Shown here: in pieces, positions 7,183-14,293 of the stretch
How positions within the stretch are numbered: the stretch's first letter is position 1
How the letters are laid out: every line of letters starts with the position of its first letter
DNA from: Pseudorhizobium banfieldiae
GTDB taxonomy: Bacteria; Pseudomonadota; Alphaproteobacteria; Rhizobiales; Rhizobiaceae
Direction: 5' to 3'
DNA length: 64,000 nucleotides
Assembly (NCBI RefSeq): GCF_000967425.1
Contig: NZ_FO082820.1
Coordinates: forward strand, 2,542,001-2,606,000
Made by a program: the position numbers and the translations under genes
The notes under the pieces: model-generated
Databases searched by the model: none
Told to the model about the DNA's origin: nothing
Seen by the model: the letters and a program-made list of their open reading frames with translations, nothing else

Positions 7183-7961
7183 GCACTTCATTGGTGGCAG
7201 CCGTCGGCTCCGGCGGGATCGTCGGCTTCATGCTCGGCCTGCTCGGCGGCGGCGGATCCATTCTTGCCACCCCGCTTCTCCTCTACGTCGTCGGGGTGGC
7301 ACAGCCGCATGTCGCCATCGGAACGGGCGCGCTTGCCGTTTCGGTGAACGCCTTTGCGAACTTCGCAAGTCACGCATTCAAGGGTCACGTCTGGTGGCGG
7401 TGTGCCGCCGTCTTCTCCGCACTCGGAGTCATCGGCGCGCTTGCCGGCTCCAGCCTCGGCAAGGCGATGGATGGCGACCGGTTGATCTTTCTCTTCGGCG
7501 TTCTGATGGTCGTTGTCGGCGTGCTGATGCTGAAGCCAAGGAAGGCGCTGACGGCGGAATGCCGGCCAGTCGACCTCAGGATGTGCCTTACCACTGCGGC
7601 AGTGGCACTCGCCGCTGGCGCAGCATCCGGCTTCTTCGGCATCGGCGGGGGCTTCCTGATCGTTCCCGGGCTGATGCTTGCGACGGGCATGCCGATGATC
7701 AACGCCATCGGCACCTCGCTCCTTTCTGTCGGCGCATTTGGGCTGGCGACCGCCCTGAACTATGCAAGTTCGGGACTCGTCGACTGGTGGCTCGCAGCGG
7801 AGTTCATCGGCGGCGGCATCGTCGGCGGCGTACTGGGCATGCTCCTCGCCACACGGCTCAGTGCCTACAAGAATGTCCTCAATCGCCTGTTCGCCGCCCT
7901 GATCTTCGTCGTCGCGGCCTACATCCTCTACCGCAATCTGGGGGCGGTAGTCCCGGGCTAG
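7179..7961 (+). CDS. TauE/SafE family sulfite/organosulfonate exporter
   Basis: A 260-residue polytopic protein with the repeated TauE/SafE signature: GFMLGLLGGGGSILATPLLLY at the N-terminus and GAASGFFGIGGGFLIVPGL in the second half. TauE/SafE proteins export sulfite or sulfonates. Here the likely job is to remove sulfite made by Blh. The ATG at 7179 overlaps the previous stop (ATGA) with GGAG about 9 bases upstream; an earlier ATG at 7164 is less well placed. It is the last gene of the blh operon. Its stop overlaps, on the opposite strand, the end of the MFS gene of the arsenic cluster. Confidence 0.9.
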   Translation: MSTSLVAAVGSGGIVGFMLGLLGGGGSILATPLLLYVVGVAQPHVAIGTGALAVSVNAFANFASHAFKGHVWWRCAAVFSALGVIGALAGSSLGKAMDGDRLIFLFGVLMVVVGVLMLKPRKALTAECRPVDLRMCLTTAAVALAAGAASGFFGIGGGFLIVPGLMLATGMPMINAIGTSLLSVGAFGLATALNYASSGLVDWWLAAEFIGGGIVGGVLGMLLATRLSAYKNVLNRLFAALIFVVAAYILYRNLGAVVPG

Positions 7962-9199
7962 CGCGCCACCTGTTCCGATCCGGGGACCGATGCTGTGACC
8001 AGCACCTGCCCCCGTCGGACAGAAACGGCAATCGCAAGGAAGGCTGCGGCCGCTACGATCCCGATCACTGCCGTCACCCAGATCGAGACGCCGACGCCAA
8101 TCCCGGCCAGCGAAAGCGACATGGCGATCGGCGCGATCGCCGACGTCATCTGCTTCGCCGACGTCACCCAGCCGATGCGCCCCCCGTAGCCCTCTTTTCC
8201 GAACAGCTCCAGCGGGAGGGTCCCGCTGACGATGCTGATCAGCCCGGAGCCGAGGCCGAAGAAGATGGCGAAGACGGCAGCACCGGATATCGATGGCGTC
8301 GTCATCATCAGGATTGCGAGGCCGAGCGGGATCAGCGATGCCGCAATGATCGCGAGCCACCTCTGCGGCAACTCACGGCCGAAGACGAGGTTGATCAGGC
8401 GGCTGGCGACCTGCGACGGCCCGAACAGCGACGCGACAAGAAGCCCTGCCGCCCCCATGCCCAGCGCCTGCGTCAGCGGAACCATGTGGACCAGGATGGC
8501 CGACAGCACATATCCCTCGATGGCGAAGCCGAACAGCATCAGCAGGAAGAGGTGGTTCGTGTTGCCGGCCGGTGCCGTCGGCAAGCCGGACGGGGTTGCG
8601 GGTGCCGAACCTTTGACGGCGCTGGTGGTCAGTCGCGAAAGAGCAAGATGAACGGGAACGCAGACGATGAGGTTCATGGCGGCAAAGACGAGATAGACTT
8701 CACGCCAGGAGAGAAATCCATGCATCCAGGACGTCAACGGCCAGAACATCGATGACGCGAAGCCGGCAATCAGCGTCAGGTGCACGATGGACGTCTGCGC
8801 CTTCCTGCCGCCCGCCTGAACGATGGCGGTGAAGGCAGTCGCATAGAGAACCGCTGACGATACCACCTCCGTCAATGTCAGCGCGACCGCGAAGGTAAGC
8901 GGACCCGACGACATTGCCATCGCCACCAGAGAGGCAGCGGCAAGGAAGGAGCCGAGGGCCATGAGACGTCCCGCGCCGATCCTGTCCGCAAGACGTCCGG
9001 ACAAGGGTGCTGCAAGGCTCCCGACGAGCAACGCGACCGAGAACGCGCCGAACACCCATTGCTCCGATCTGCCAATGTCATGGGCAATATCGGGAACCAG
9101 AACGCTGAAGGCGTAGTATACCGTGCCGTAGCCGATGTTCTGTGATGCGCCGAGGCCAACAAGTGCCCATATCGGCAGCTTCTGCCCTTCCGGCATCAT
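7958..9199 (-). CDS. MFS transporter of the arsenic cluster
   Basis: A 413-residue major facilitator protein with about twelve helices. GRLADRIGAGRLMALGS after the second helix is the MFS loop motif, and KEGYGGRIGWVTSAKQMTS occupies the matching loop of the second half. I chose the ATG at 9199, which overlaps the stop of the flavin monooxygenase gene (ATGA). A longer in-frame reading extends into that gene and is not supported. It is the last gene of the minus-strand arsenic cluster, so export of an arsenical or of the monooxygenase product is likely but inferred. It resembles oxalate/formate-antiporter-like MFS proteins more than the known ArsJ or ArsP. Confidence 0.85.
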   Translation of the reverse strand: MMPEGQKLPIWALVGLGASQNIGYGTVYYAFSVLVPDIAHDIGRSEQWVFGAFSVALLVGSLAAPLSGRLADRIGAGRLMALGSFLAAASLVAMAMSSGPLTFAVALTLTEVVSSAVLYATAFTAIVQAGGRKAQTSIVHLTLIAGFASSMFWPLTSWMHGFLSWREVYLVFAAMNLIVCVPVHLALSRLTTSAVKGSAPATPSGLPTAPAGNTNHLFLLMLFGFAIEGYVLSAILVHMVPLTQALGMGAAGLLVASLFGPSQVASRLINLVFGRELPQRWLAIIAASLIPLGLAILMMTTPSISGAAVFAIFFGLGSGLISIVSGTLPLELFGKEGYGGRIGWVTSAKQMTSAIAPIAMSLSLAGIGVGVSIWVTAVIGIVAAAAFLAIAVSVRRGQVLVTASVPGSEQVAR

Positions 9200-10599
9200 G
9201 CCCGCTCGACTTCGACCATCGCCGATCCGCAGCCGCAGCCCGACCTGCCTTCGGCTTTCGCTTCCGCATCGGCAACGCAGCAGGCATCCACGGCCGATGG
9301 AGCCGGGCCACCGCAGCATCCGGTAGAAGTAGAGGACGTGGACGGGGATGGAGAGACCGAACAGACGCCCGTCTCCGGCAGCACCAGTTCGATACGGCGT
9401 GCGGCAACGGCGTCACCCGCCAGTTCGGCAACCACCGATCGCACCTGTTCATAGCCGGTCTTCATGAGGAAGGTCGGTGCTCTTCCGTATGACTTCGAAC
9501 CCACGATGTAGAAGTCCTTTTCCGGGTGCGTCAGTTCATCGACGCCATGCGGAGGTACGGTACCGCAGGAGTGCAGGTTTGGGTCGATGAGTGGAGCCAG
9601 TGCCGGGGGAGCTTCGACCGCAGGATCAAGCTCGATGCGCACTTCCCGCAGGAAGGAAACGTCGGGACGGAAGCCCGTCGCTACCACGATCTGGTCCAGG
9701 TCCAGTTCCACCGGGCTGCCCTCGGCGATTGCCGCCACGACAATCCGATCGTCCGTGGTTGTTACCTTGGTCGCCGAGAAGGAGGTCAGCATCCGGAGGT
9801 GACCTGCCTCCATGGCATCCTTCGCCTTCACGCCGAGGGCTCCCCGTTCGGGAAGCTGATCGTTCAATCCGCCGCCGAGAAGCCTTTCGACGCCGTGACG
9901 TCGAAGCGCCCAATAGATGACGGTGGATGGATCAGTTTCCCGGAGTTCGAGCAAGGCAATGGCGACATTGATGGCCGAATGGCCGCTCCCGACCACGAGC
10001 GTCCGCTTTCCGAGGAACTCCGAGCGCCTCTCCCCCGCAACATCCGGAATGCCATAGGAAATCCGGTCGCAATCGCCTTCCCCGAGAACCGGCAGTCCGT
10101 TCACACCCATCGGATTGGGCCGCAGCCATGTCCCCGAGGCGTCGATCACCGCCCGCACGGTGACCTCCTGCTCGCCGTTTTTATCACGATATCGGATGAG
10201 GAACGGCGTGTCCGTCCTTCTCGTCGAAGAGACCTTGTCCAGCCCCACTCGCGCGACGGCCGTCACAGTCGCCCCGAGCTGCAACGCTCGCGCGATGGCG
10301 GGAACACGTGACATAGGTACCAGATACTCCTCGACGATCTCGCGCCCAGTCGGCAAATCGTCGGCGGCGGGAGCGGTCCATCCTGCCGCATCGAGTAGGC
10401 GTCGTGAAGCGTCATCGATATTGTATTTCCACGGCGAGAACACCCGCACATGACCCCATTCGAGGAGTGATGTGCCGACCGAGCTGCCGCGCTCGAAGAT
10501 CAACGGAGTGAGACCGGCCTCGATGACCCGGGCAGCGGCTGCCATCCCGACAGGACCTGCTCCAAGCACCGCAATAGGAAGAGTATCAGTAGACTTCAT
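9196..10599 (-). CDS. ArsO-like FAD/NAD(P)H monooxygenase with Cys-rich C-terminal tail
   Basis: A 467-residue flavoprotein. GAGPVGMAAAARVIEAG near the N-terminus binds FAD, and VVGSGHSAINVAIALL near residue 200 is the NAD(P)H Rossmann motif. VVATGFRPD is the usual flavin-monooxygenase element. The last 50 residues are unusual: they hold CC, CC and CGCG clusters in a Ser/Ala-rich stretch, likely to bind As(III) or another soft metal. Family members lie in arsenic operons and are called ArsO, though their reaction is not well settled. It is preceded by an arsR and followed by an overlapping MFS gene, suggesting an oxidise-then-export pair. Confidence 0.82.
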   Translation of the reverse strand: MKSTDTLPIAVLGAGPVGMAAAARVIEAGLTPLIFERGSSVGTSLLEWGHVRVFSPWKYNIDDASRRLLDAAGWTAPAADDLPTGREIVEEYLVPMSRVPAIARALQLGATVTAVARVGLDKVSSTRRTDTPFLIRYRDKNGEQEVTVRAVIDASGTWLRPNPMGVNGLPVLGEGDCDRISYGIPDVAGERRSEFLGKRTLVVGSGHSAINVAIALLELRETDPSTVIYWALRRHGVERLLGGGLNDQLPERGALGVKAKDAMEAGHLRMLTSFSATKVTTTDDRIVVAAIAEGSPVELDLDQIVVATGFRPDVSFLREVRIELDPAVEAPPALAPLIDPNLHSCGTVPPHGVDELTHPEKDFYIVGSKSYGRAPTFLMKTGYEQVRSVVAELAGDAVAARRIELVLPETGVCSVSPSPSTSSTSTGCCGGPAPSAVDACCVADAEAKAEGRSGCGCGSAMVEVERA

Positions 10600-10628
10600 G
10601 GCATCACCTCATCGGTGCTTCTAGAATT

Positions 10629-10642
10629 ATGGAAATAGCATC
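10629..10642. promoter_or_regulatory. Candidate ArsR half-site upstream of the monooxygenase gene
   Basis: The sequence TATGGAAATAGCAT, about 30 bases upstream of the monooxygenase ATG, repeats the TGGAAATA core found twice around the start of the preceding arsR (10975-11020). Three copies in 400 bases of GC-rich DNA suggest a regulator half-site. Binding is inferred. Confidence 0.35.
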
Positions 10643-10653
10643 CAAAAAAAGCC

Positions 10654-10974
10654 TCAGACAGCGACTCCCGCCGCGGCTTGTCCACATCCCTGATCGGCGC
10701 AGCACTCATTGACGAGATAGCCGATCAGATCGTTCATGTGCTTGTAGTTCGCAGTACAGATGAGCGTCGTAGCCTGACGGTCTTGGACGACCAGCCCGGT
10801 GTCGACGAGGCGCTTCAGATGGTGCGACAGCGTTGATCCCGGGATGTCGAGCTTTTCCTGGAGGCGGCCGACGGGCAGCCCCTCTTCTCCTGCCCGCACC
10901 AAGGCACGATAAATTCGCAGACGCGTGACATTCCCCAAGGCTTCAAGTTGCGATGCTGCTTTTTCGATAACCAT
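10654..10974 (-). CDS. arsR: ArsR-family transcriptional regulator (second arsR)
   Basis: A 106-residue winged-helix repressor. LGNVTRLRIYRALVRAGEEGLPVGRLQEKL and the recognition helix PGSTLSHHLKRLVDTGLV are typical ArsR elements. There is no cysteine in the alpha-3 helix; instead a C-terminal NECCADQGC cluster probably forms the As(III) site, as in the C-terminal-cysteine class of ArsR proteins. It lies between arsH and the ArsO-like gene, with a TGGAAATA inverted repeat over its start, so it probably controls itself and the downstream monooxygenase and MFS genes. Confidence 0.88.
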   Translation of the reverse strand: MVIEKAASQLEALGNVTRLRIYRALVRAGEEGLPVGRLQEKLDIPGSTLSHHLKRLVDTGLVVQDRQATTLICTANYKHMNDLIGYLVNECCADQGCGQAAAGVAV

Positions 10975-11020
10975 GGAAATAAGCTAACAGCGTGGTGATC
11001 TGCCGTCAACGGCTATTTCC
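10975..11020. promoter_or_regulatory. Inverted-repeat operator of the second arsR
   Basis: GGAAATA (10975-10981) and its complement TATTTCC (11014-11020) form an inverted repeat starting at the arsR start codon and reaching into the arsH 3' end. The flanks match partly as well (ATGGAAATAAGC against GTGGAAATAGCC on the other strand). The arrangement fits autorepression by the second ArsR. Confidence 0.4.
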
Positions 11021-11745
11021 ACGGTTGTCGAATTATTCAGATCGACTTCAGCTTCACTCTTTTCAAGCTTGGCCGCATCTTCCTTGCGCTCGCTATAGCG
11101 GTTCGTCAGATAGGCCGATGCGTCTCTCGTCAGGATCGTGAACTTCACCAGTTCCTCGCAGACATCCACGACACGGTCGTAATAGGAGGAGGGCTTCATC
11201 CTGCCGTCGGCATCGAATTCCTGATAGGCGCGTGCCACGGACGACTGGTTCGGGATGGTGATCATCCGCATCCAGCGGCCCAGTATGCGCATCTGGTTCA
11301 CAGCATTGAAGGACTGGCTACCGCCGGAAACCTCCATCACCGCAAGCGTCCTGCCTTGCGTCGGGCGTATCGACCCAAGCGACAGGGGAATCCAGTCGAT
11401 CTGCGCCTTCATGATGCCGGTCATCGCGCCATGCCGTTCGGGACTGACCCACACCTGCCCCTCGGACCATTCCGAGAGTCCGCGGAGTTCCTGGACCTTC
11501 GGGTGGCTCGCAGGCGCTTCGTCCGGAAGCGGCAGCCCCTTCGGATCGAACATCCGCACTTCGCAGCCGAGGCGTTCCAGCAGACGCCGCGCTTCGTGGG
11601 CAAGCAGCCTGCTGTAGGAGACCTCGCGGAGAGACCCATAGAGGATGAGGATACGGGGCTTGTGTGTCGAGAACGGGGGCCGCAAGCCTGCAAGGTCTAT
11701 CTCGTTGAGGTGCCCACCTTCCAGGGCAGGGAATGTCTCAACCAA
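10984..11745 (-). CDS. arsH: NADPH-dependent flavin oxidoreductase ArsH
   Basis: A 253-residue flavodoxin-fold protein. [20 protein letters not shown] is the FMN-phosphate loop, and [21 protein letters not shown] and [21 protein letters not shown] are the conserved ArsH blocks. ArsH uses NADPH to oxidise trivalent organoarsenicals and reduce other substrates. I placed the start at the TTG at 11745, which overlaps the arsC stop and has AGAGGGG 8 bases upstream. A longer reading to 11877 would run through arsC. The C-terminal extension after [13 protein letters not shown] is variable in the family. Confidence 0.9.
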   Translation of the reverse strand: MVETFPALEGGHLNEIDLAGLRPPFSTHKPRILILYGSLREVSYSRLLAHEARRLLERLGCEVRMFDPKGLPLPDEAPASHPKVQELRGLSEWSEGQVWVSPERHGAMTGIMKAQIDWIPLSLGSIRPTQGRTLAVMEVSGGSQSFNAVNQMRILGRWMRMITIPNQSSVARAYQEFDADGRMKPSSYYDRVVDVCEELVKFTILTRDASAYLTNRYSERKEDAAKLEKSEAEVDLNNSTTVEIAVDGRSPRC

Positions 11746-12160
11746 TGCGCTTGCCCCTCTCGTCCAAGACCTGTTCGCCGTCCTCCTTGACGAAAGCCCC
11801 CTTGAACGTCTCCGGCAGGATGTCGAGGACAGCCTCGGACGGGCGGGCAAGTCGCGTGCCCAAGGGTGTGACGACAAACGGTCGGTTGATGAGGATGGGG
11901 TCCTTCAGCATTGCGTCCAGCAACTGCTCATCGGTCAGGTCCGGCCTATCGAGGCCCAGTTCTGCATAGGGCGTCCCCTTTTCCCGGATCGCCTGCCTGA
12001 CCGCCAGGCCTGCATCAGCAATCATCCTTGCCAGTTCGTCGCGTGTCGGAGGCGTCTTGAGGTACTCGACGACCTTCGGCTCGATCCCGGCAGCCCGGAT
12101 CAGGGCGAGCGTGTTGCGCGACGTTCCGCAGGCCGGATTGTGATAGATCGTGACGTCCAT
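11738..12160 (-). CDS. arsC: Glutaredoxin-dependent arsenate reductase ArsC
   Basis: A 140-residue ArsC of the glutaredoxin/ArsC fold. The catalytic motif is [17 protein letters not shown] with Cys near residue 10, and KTPPTRDEL and [17 protein letters not shown] supply the conserved arginines that bind arsenate. It reduces As(V) to As(III) with glutathione and glutaredoxin, for export by Acr3. I chose the ATG at 12160, which has AAAGGG 7 bases upstream; the ATG at 12166 overlaps the acr3 stop but has its Shine-Dalgarno too close. It overlaps arsH at its 3' end. Confidence 0.92.
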   Translation of the reverse strand: MDVTIYHNPACGTSRNTLALIRAAGIEPKVVEYLKTPPTRDELARMIADAGLAVRQAIREKGTPYAELGLDRPDLTDEQLLDAMLKDPILINRPFVVTPLGTRLARPSEAVLDILPETFKGAFVKEDGEQVLDERGKRIG

Positions 12161-12162
12161 GA

Positions 12163-13218
12163 TCATGCCCTTTCGCTGAGCGTGTTGCGGGAAACGGAGG
12201 GCGCAGCCTCGTACCAGCCCTTCGATCGGTTGACGATCGCCACCAGCATCAGCATCACCGGAACTTCGATGAGCACACCGACAACGGTGGCAAGTGCGGC
12301 CCCGGAAGTGAAGCCGAAGAGACTGATCGCGGTTGCGACGGCCAGTTCGAAGAAGTTCGATGCGCTGATGAGGGCGGAGGGACCTGCAACACAATGCACC
12401 TCCCCCGTCATGCGGTTGAGCATATAGGCGAAGCCGAAGATGAAGATGGTCTGCAGGAAGATCGGCACGGCGAGGATCGCGATCACGACCGGCTGCGCCA
12501 GTATCTGGGTGCCCTGAAAGGCGAAGAGCAGCACCACCGTCAAAAGCAGCGAGCCGATCGACAGCGGCTGGATCTTGTCCTGGAAGCGCTGGAGGGCGCG
12601 ACCGTCGCCGCCGCCCAGGATACGCCGCAGCGCCTGCGCGACGACGACCGGAACCACGATGAAGAGGGCGACCGAGATCAGCAGGGTTTCCCACGGCACG
12701 ACGATGGAGGATACCCCGAGCAGGATCGCGACGATGGGAGCGAAGGCGAGAACCATGACGGCGTCGTTGAGCGCCACCTGGGTGAGCGTGAAGGGAGCAT
12801 CACCCCGCGTGAGATTGGACCAGACAAACACCATGGCGGTGCAGGGTGCGGCTCCGAGCAGGATCAGGCCGGCGATGTAGCTGTCGATCTGGTCCGAGGG
12901 CAGCAGAGGTGCAAAGAGCCAGCCGATGAATATCCAGCCGAGCAGGGCCATCGAGAAAGGCTTGACTGCCCAGTTGGCGAACAGGGTCACGCCCATCCCG
13001 CGCCAATGCCTTCCAACTTCGCGGATTGCCGCAAAGTCGATCTTCATCAGCATGGGAATGATCATCAGCCAGATCAGGACGGCGACCGGCAGGTTGACCT
13101 TGGCGATCTCGGCCGCGCCGATCAACCGGAACAGATCGGGAAAGATAGACCCCAGCGCGATGCCCGTACCGATTGCCAGCGCGACCCAGAGGGTCAGATA
13201 TCGTTCGAACGTCGACAT
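12163..13218 (-). CDS. acr3: Arsenite efflux permease Acr3
   Basis: A 351-residue permease with about ten membrane helices. The signature APCTAMVFVWSNLTRGD contains the conserved cysteine essential for As(III) transport in Acr3, and ALNDAVMVLAFAPIVAILLG follows as in the family. It exports arsenite through the inner membrane, possibly energised further by the ArsA ATPase of this cluster. It begins one base after the stop of the thioredoxin-type arsC and ends overlapping the region before the second arsC, so these are one operon. Confidence 0.94.
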   Translation of the reverse strand: MSTFERYLTLWVALAIGTGIALGSIFPDLFRLIGAAEIAKVNLPVAVLIWLMIIPMLMKIDFAAIREVGRHWRGMGVTLFANWAVKPFSMALLGWIFIGWLFAPLLPSDQIDSYIAGLILLGAAPCTAMVFVWSNLTRGDAPFTLTQVALNDAVMVLAFAPIVAILLGVSSIVVPWETLLISVALFIVVPVVVAQALRRILGGGDGRALQRFQDKIQPLSIGSLLLTVVLLFAFQGTQILAQPVVIAILAVPIFLQTIFIFGFAYMLNRMTGEVHCVAGPSALISASNFFELAVATAISLFGFTSGAALATVVGVLIEVPVMLMLVAIVNRSKGWYEAAPSVSRNTLSERA

Positions 13219-13219
13219 G

Positions 13220-13747
13220 TCAGGACGCCTTTCCTTCCGGGTTCGTGCTTCCCTCCATGGAGCCGATCTGCCGCAGCTTCGCCTCCAGGGCCATGCGGTC
13301 GATGGATTGGAGCGGAAGGGCGAGGAATGCGGTGATGCGGTTCTTCAGGAAGCGGGCAGCCTGAGCGAAGGCACGCTGCACCTCTGCTTCGGCTCCAACA
13401 GCGGATGCCGGATCCTCGACGCCCCAATGCGCGGTTACCGGATGACCGATCCAGACCGGGCATGCTTCGCCGGCCGCGCTGTCGCAGACCGTGAAGATGA
13501 AATCCATCTCGGGAGCGCCAGGTTCGGCGAAGACGTCCCAGCTCTTCGATGAAAAACCTTCCGTCGGATAGCCCAGGACGGCCAATTCCCTCAGCGCATA
13601 CGGGTTCACCTCCCCTTTAGGCTGGCTTCCGGCAGAAAATGCCCTGAATCGTCCACTGCCTTCCTTGTTCAGGATGGCTTCGGCAAGGATGGAGCGGGCC
13701 GAATTGCCCGTGCAGAGGAACAGAACATTGTAGATGCGGTCCGACAT
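13220..13747 (-). CDS. arsC: Thioredoxin-type arsenate reductase (LMW phosphatase fold)
   Basis: A 175-residue protein of the low-molecular-weight tyrosine phosphatase fold. The P-loop CTGNSARS (CX5R) carries the nucleophilic cysteine, and VCDSAAGEACP provides the second and third cysteines of thioredoxin-coupled ArsC enzymes. It reduces arsenate by a cysteine relay. It lies between arsR and acr3 in the same operon. The C-terminal 35 residues beyond the core are longer than in Staphylococcus ArsC, as in other rhizobial members. Together with the glutaredoxin-type arsC it gives the cell two independent reduction routes. Confidence 0.92.
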   Translation of the reverse strand: MSDRIYNVLFLCTGNSARSILAEAILNKEGSGRFRAFSAGSQPKGEVNPYALRELAVLGYPTEGFSSKSWDVFAEPGAPEMDFIFTVCDSAAGEACPVWIGHPVTAHWGVEDPASAVGAEAEVQRAFAQAARFLKNRITAFLALPLQSIDRMALEAKLRQIGSMEGSTNPEGKAS

Positions 13748-13824
13748 GACTTTGTCCTCGGTAACGGTGGATGACAGACATCTGGTTTCCGGCTCAGCAC
13801 TGGCCGCCGGATGACTTCATGAAC

Positions 13825-14178
13825 TCACGACGTGGCTTGAACGGGCGTTCTGCAGGAGGCCGCCTGAACCGCAGGCGCGCATATTTCCGGATGCCCGGCA
13901 CAGCAATCCTCCATCAGGAAGCGAACCAGGTCACCGAGCATCCCGATATTCGCGCGGTAGATCACCGACCGGGATTCCCTTTGCTGGGACACCAGCCCTG
14001 AATGTTCGAGTTCCTTGAGGTGGAAAGAGATGTTGGAAGGAGAGACGCCTGCCTTCTCGGCGAGCAAACCCGCTGCCATGCCGTCCGGCCCCGCGACCAC
14101 GAGCAATCGCACGATCGAGAGGCGGGTCTCCTGTGAGAGGGCACTGAAGGCCCCAAGTGCCTGCTTCTGATTCAACAT
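13825..14178 (-). CDS. arsR: ArsR-family transcriptional regulator (first arsR)
   Basis: A 117-residue ArsR repressor with SQETRLSIVRLLVVAGPDGMAAGLLAEKAGVSPSNISFHLKELEHSGLV as the winged-helix core. The As(III) site is likely the C-terminal cysteine group MEDCCAGHPEIC. It heads the run arsR-arsC-acr3-arsC-arsH. A near-perfect inverted repeat covers its start codon (14171-14202), so it should repress its own operon and be released by arsenite. It differs clearly from the second arsR downstream, so the two are not recent duplicates. Confidence 0.9.
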   Translation of the reverse strand: MLNQKQALGAFSALSQETRLSIVRLLVVAGPDGMAAGLLAEKAGVSPSNISFHLKELEHSGLVSQQRESRSVIYRANIGMLGDLVRFLMEDCCAGHPEICAPAVQAASCRTPVQATS

Positions 14179-14202
14179 TTCTACGATCCTTGAAATATTG
14201 AA
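14171..14202. promoter_or_regulatory. ArsR operator over the first arsR start codon
   Basis: The arms TTCAACATTTC (14171-14181) and GAAATATTGAA (14192-14202) form an inverted repeat of 11 bases with one mismatch and a 10-base spacer. TTCAA...TTGAA dyads of this kind are known ArsR boxes. It overlaps the translation start of arsR and lies downstream of arsA. Confidence 0.6.
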
Positions 14203-14293
14203 GAGTACCTAGCGCAGCCGGATGGAGATTGCAACCGGGCGTGCGGAGAACGGGGCATCGGGTTGCGCTTGAGAGCGAGAGTCTCCGCTTGCC

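Noticed and set aside
7154..8755. 533-codon plus-strand frame through tauE and the MFS gene
   Set aside because: Arg-rich shadow in another frame of tauE, then antisense to the MFS gene; no recognisable domain.
11746..11877. N-terminal extension of arsH
   Set aside because: It would run through the end of arsC in another frame; the TTG at 11745 has a suitable Shine-Dalgarno.
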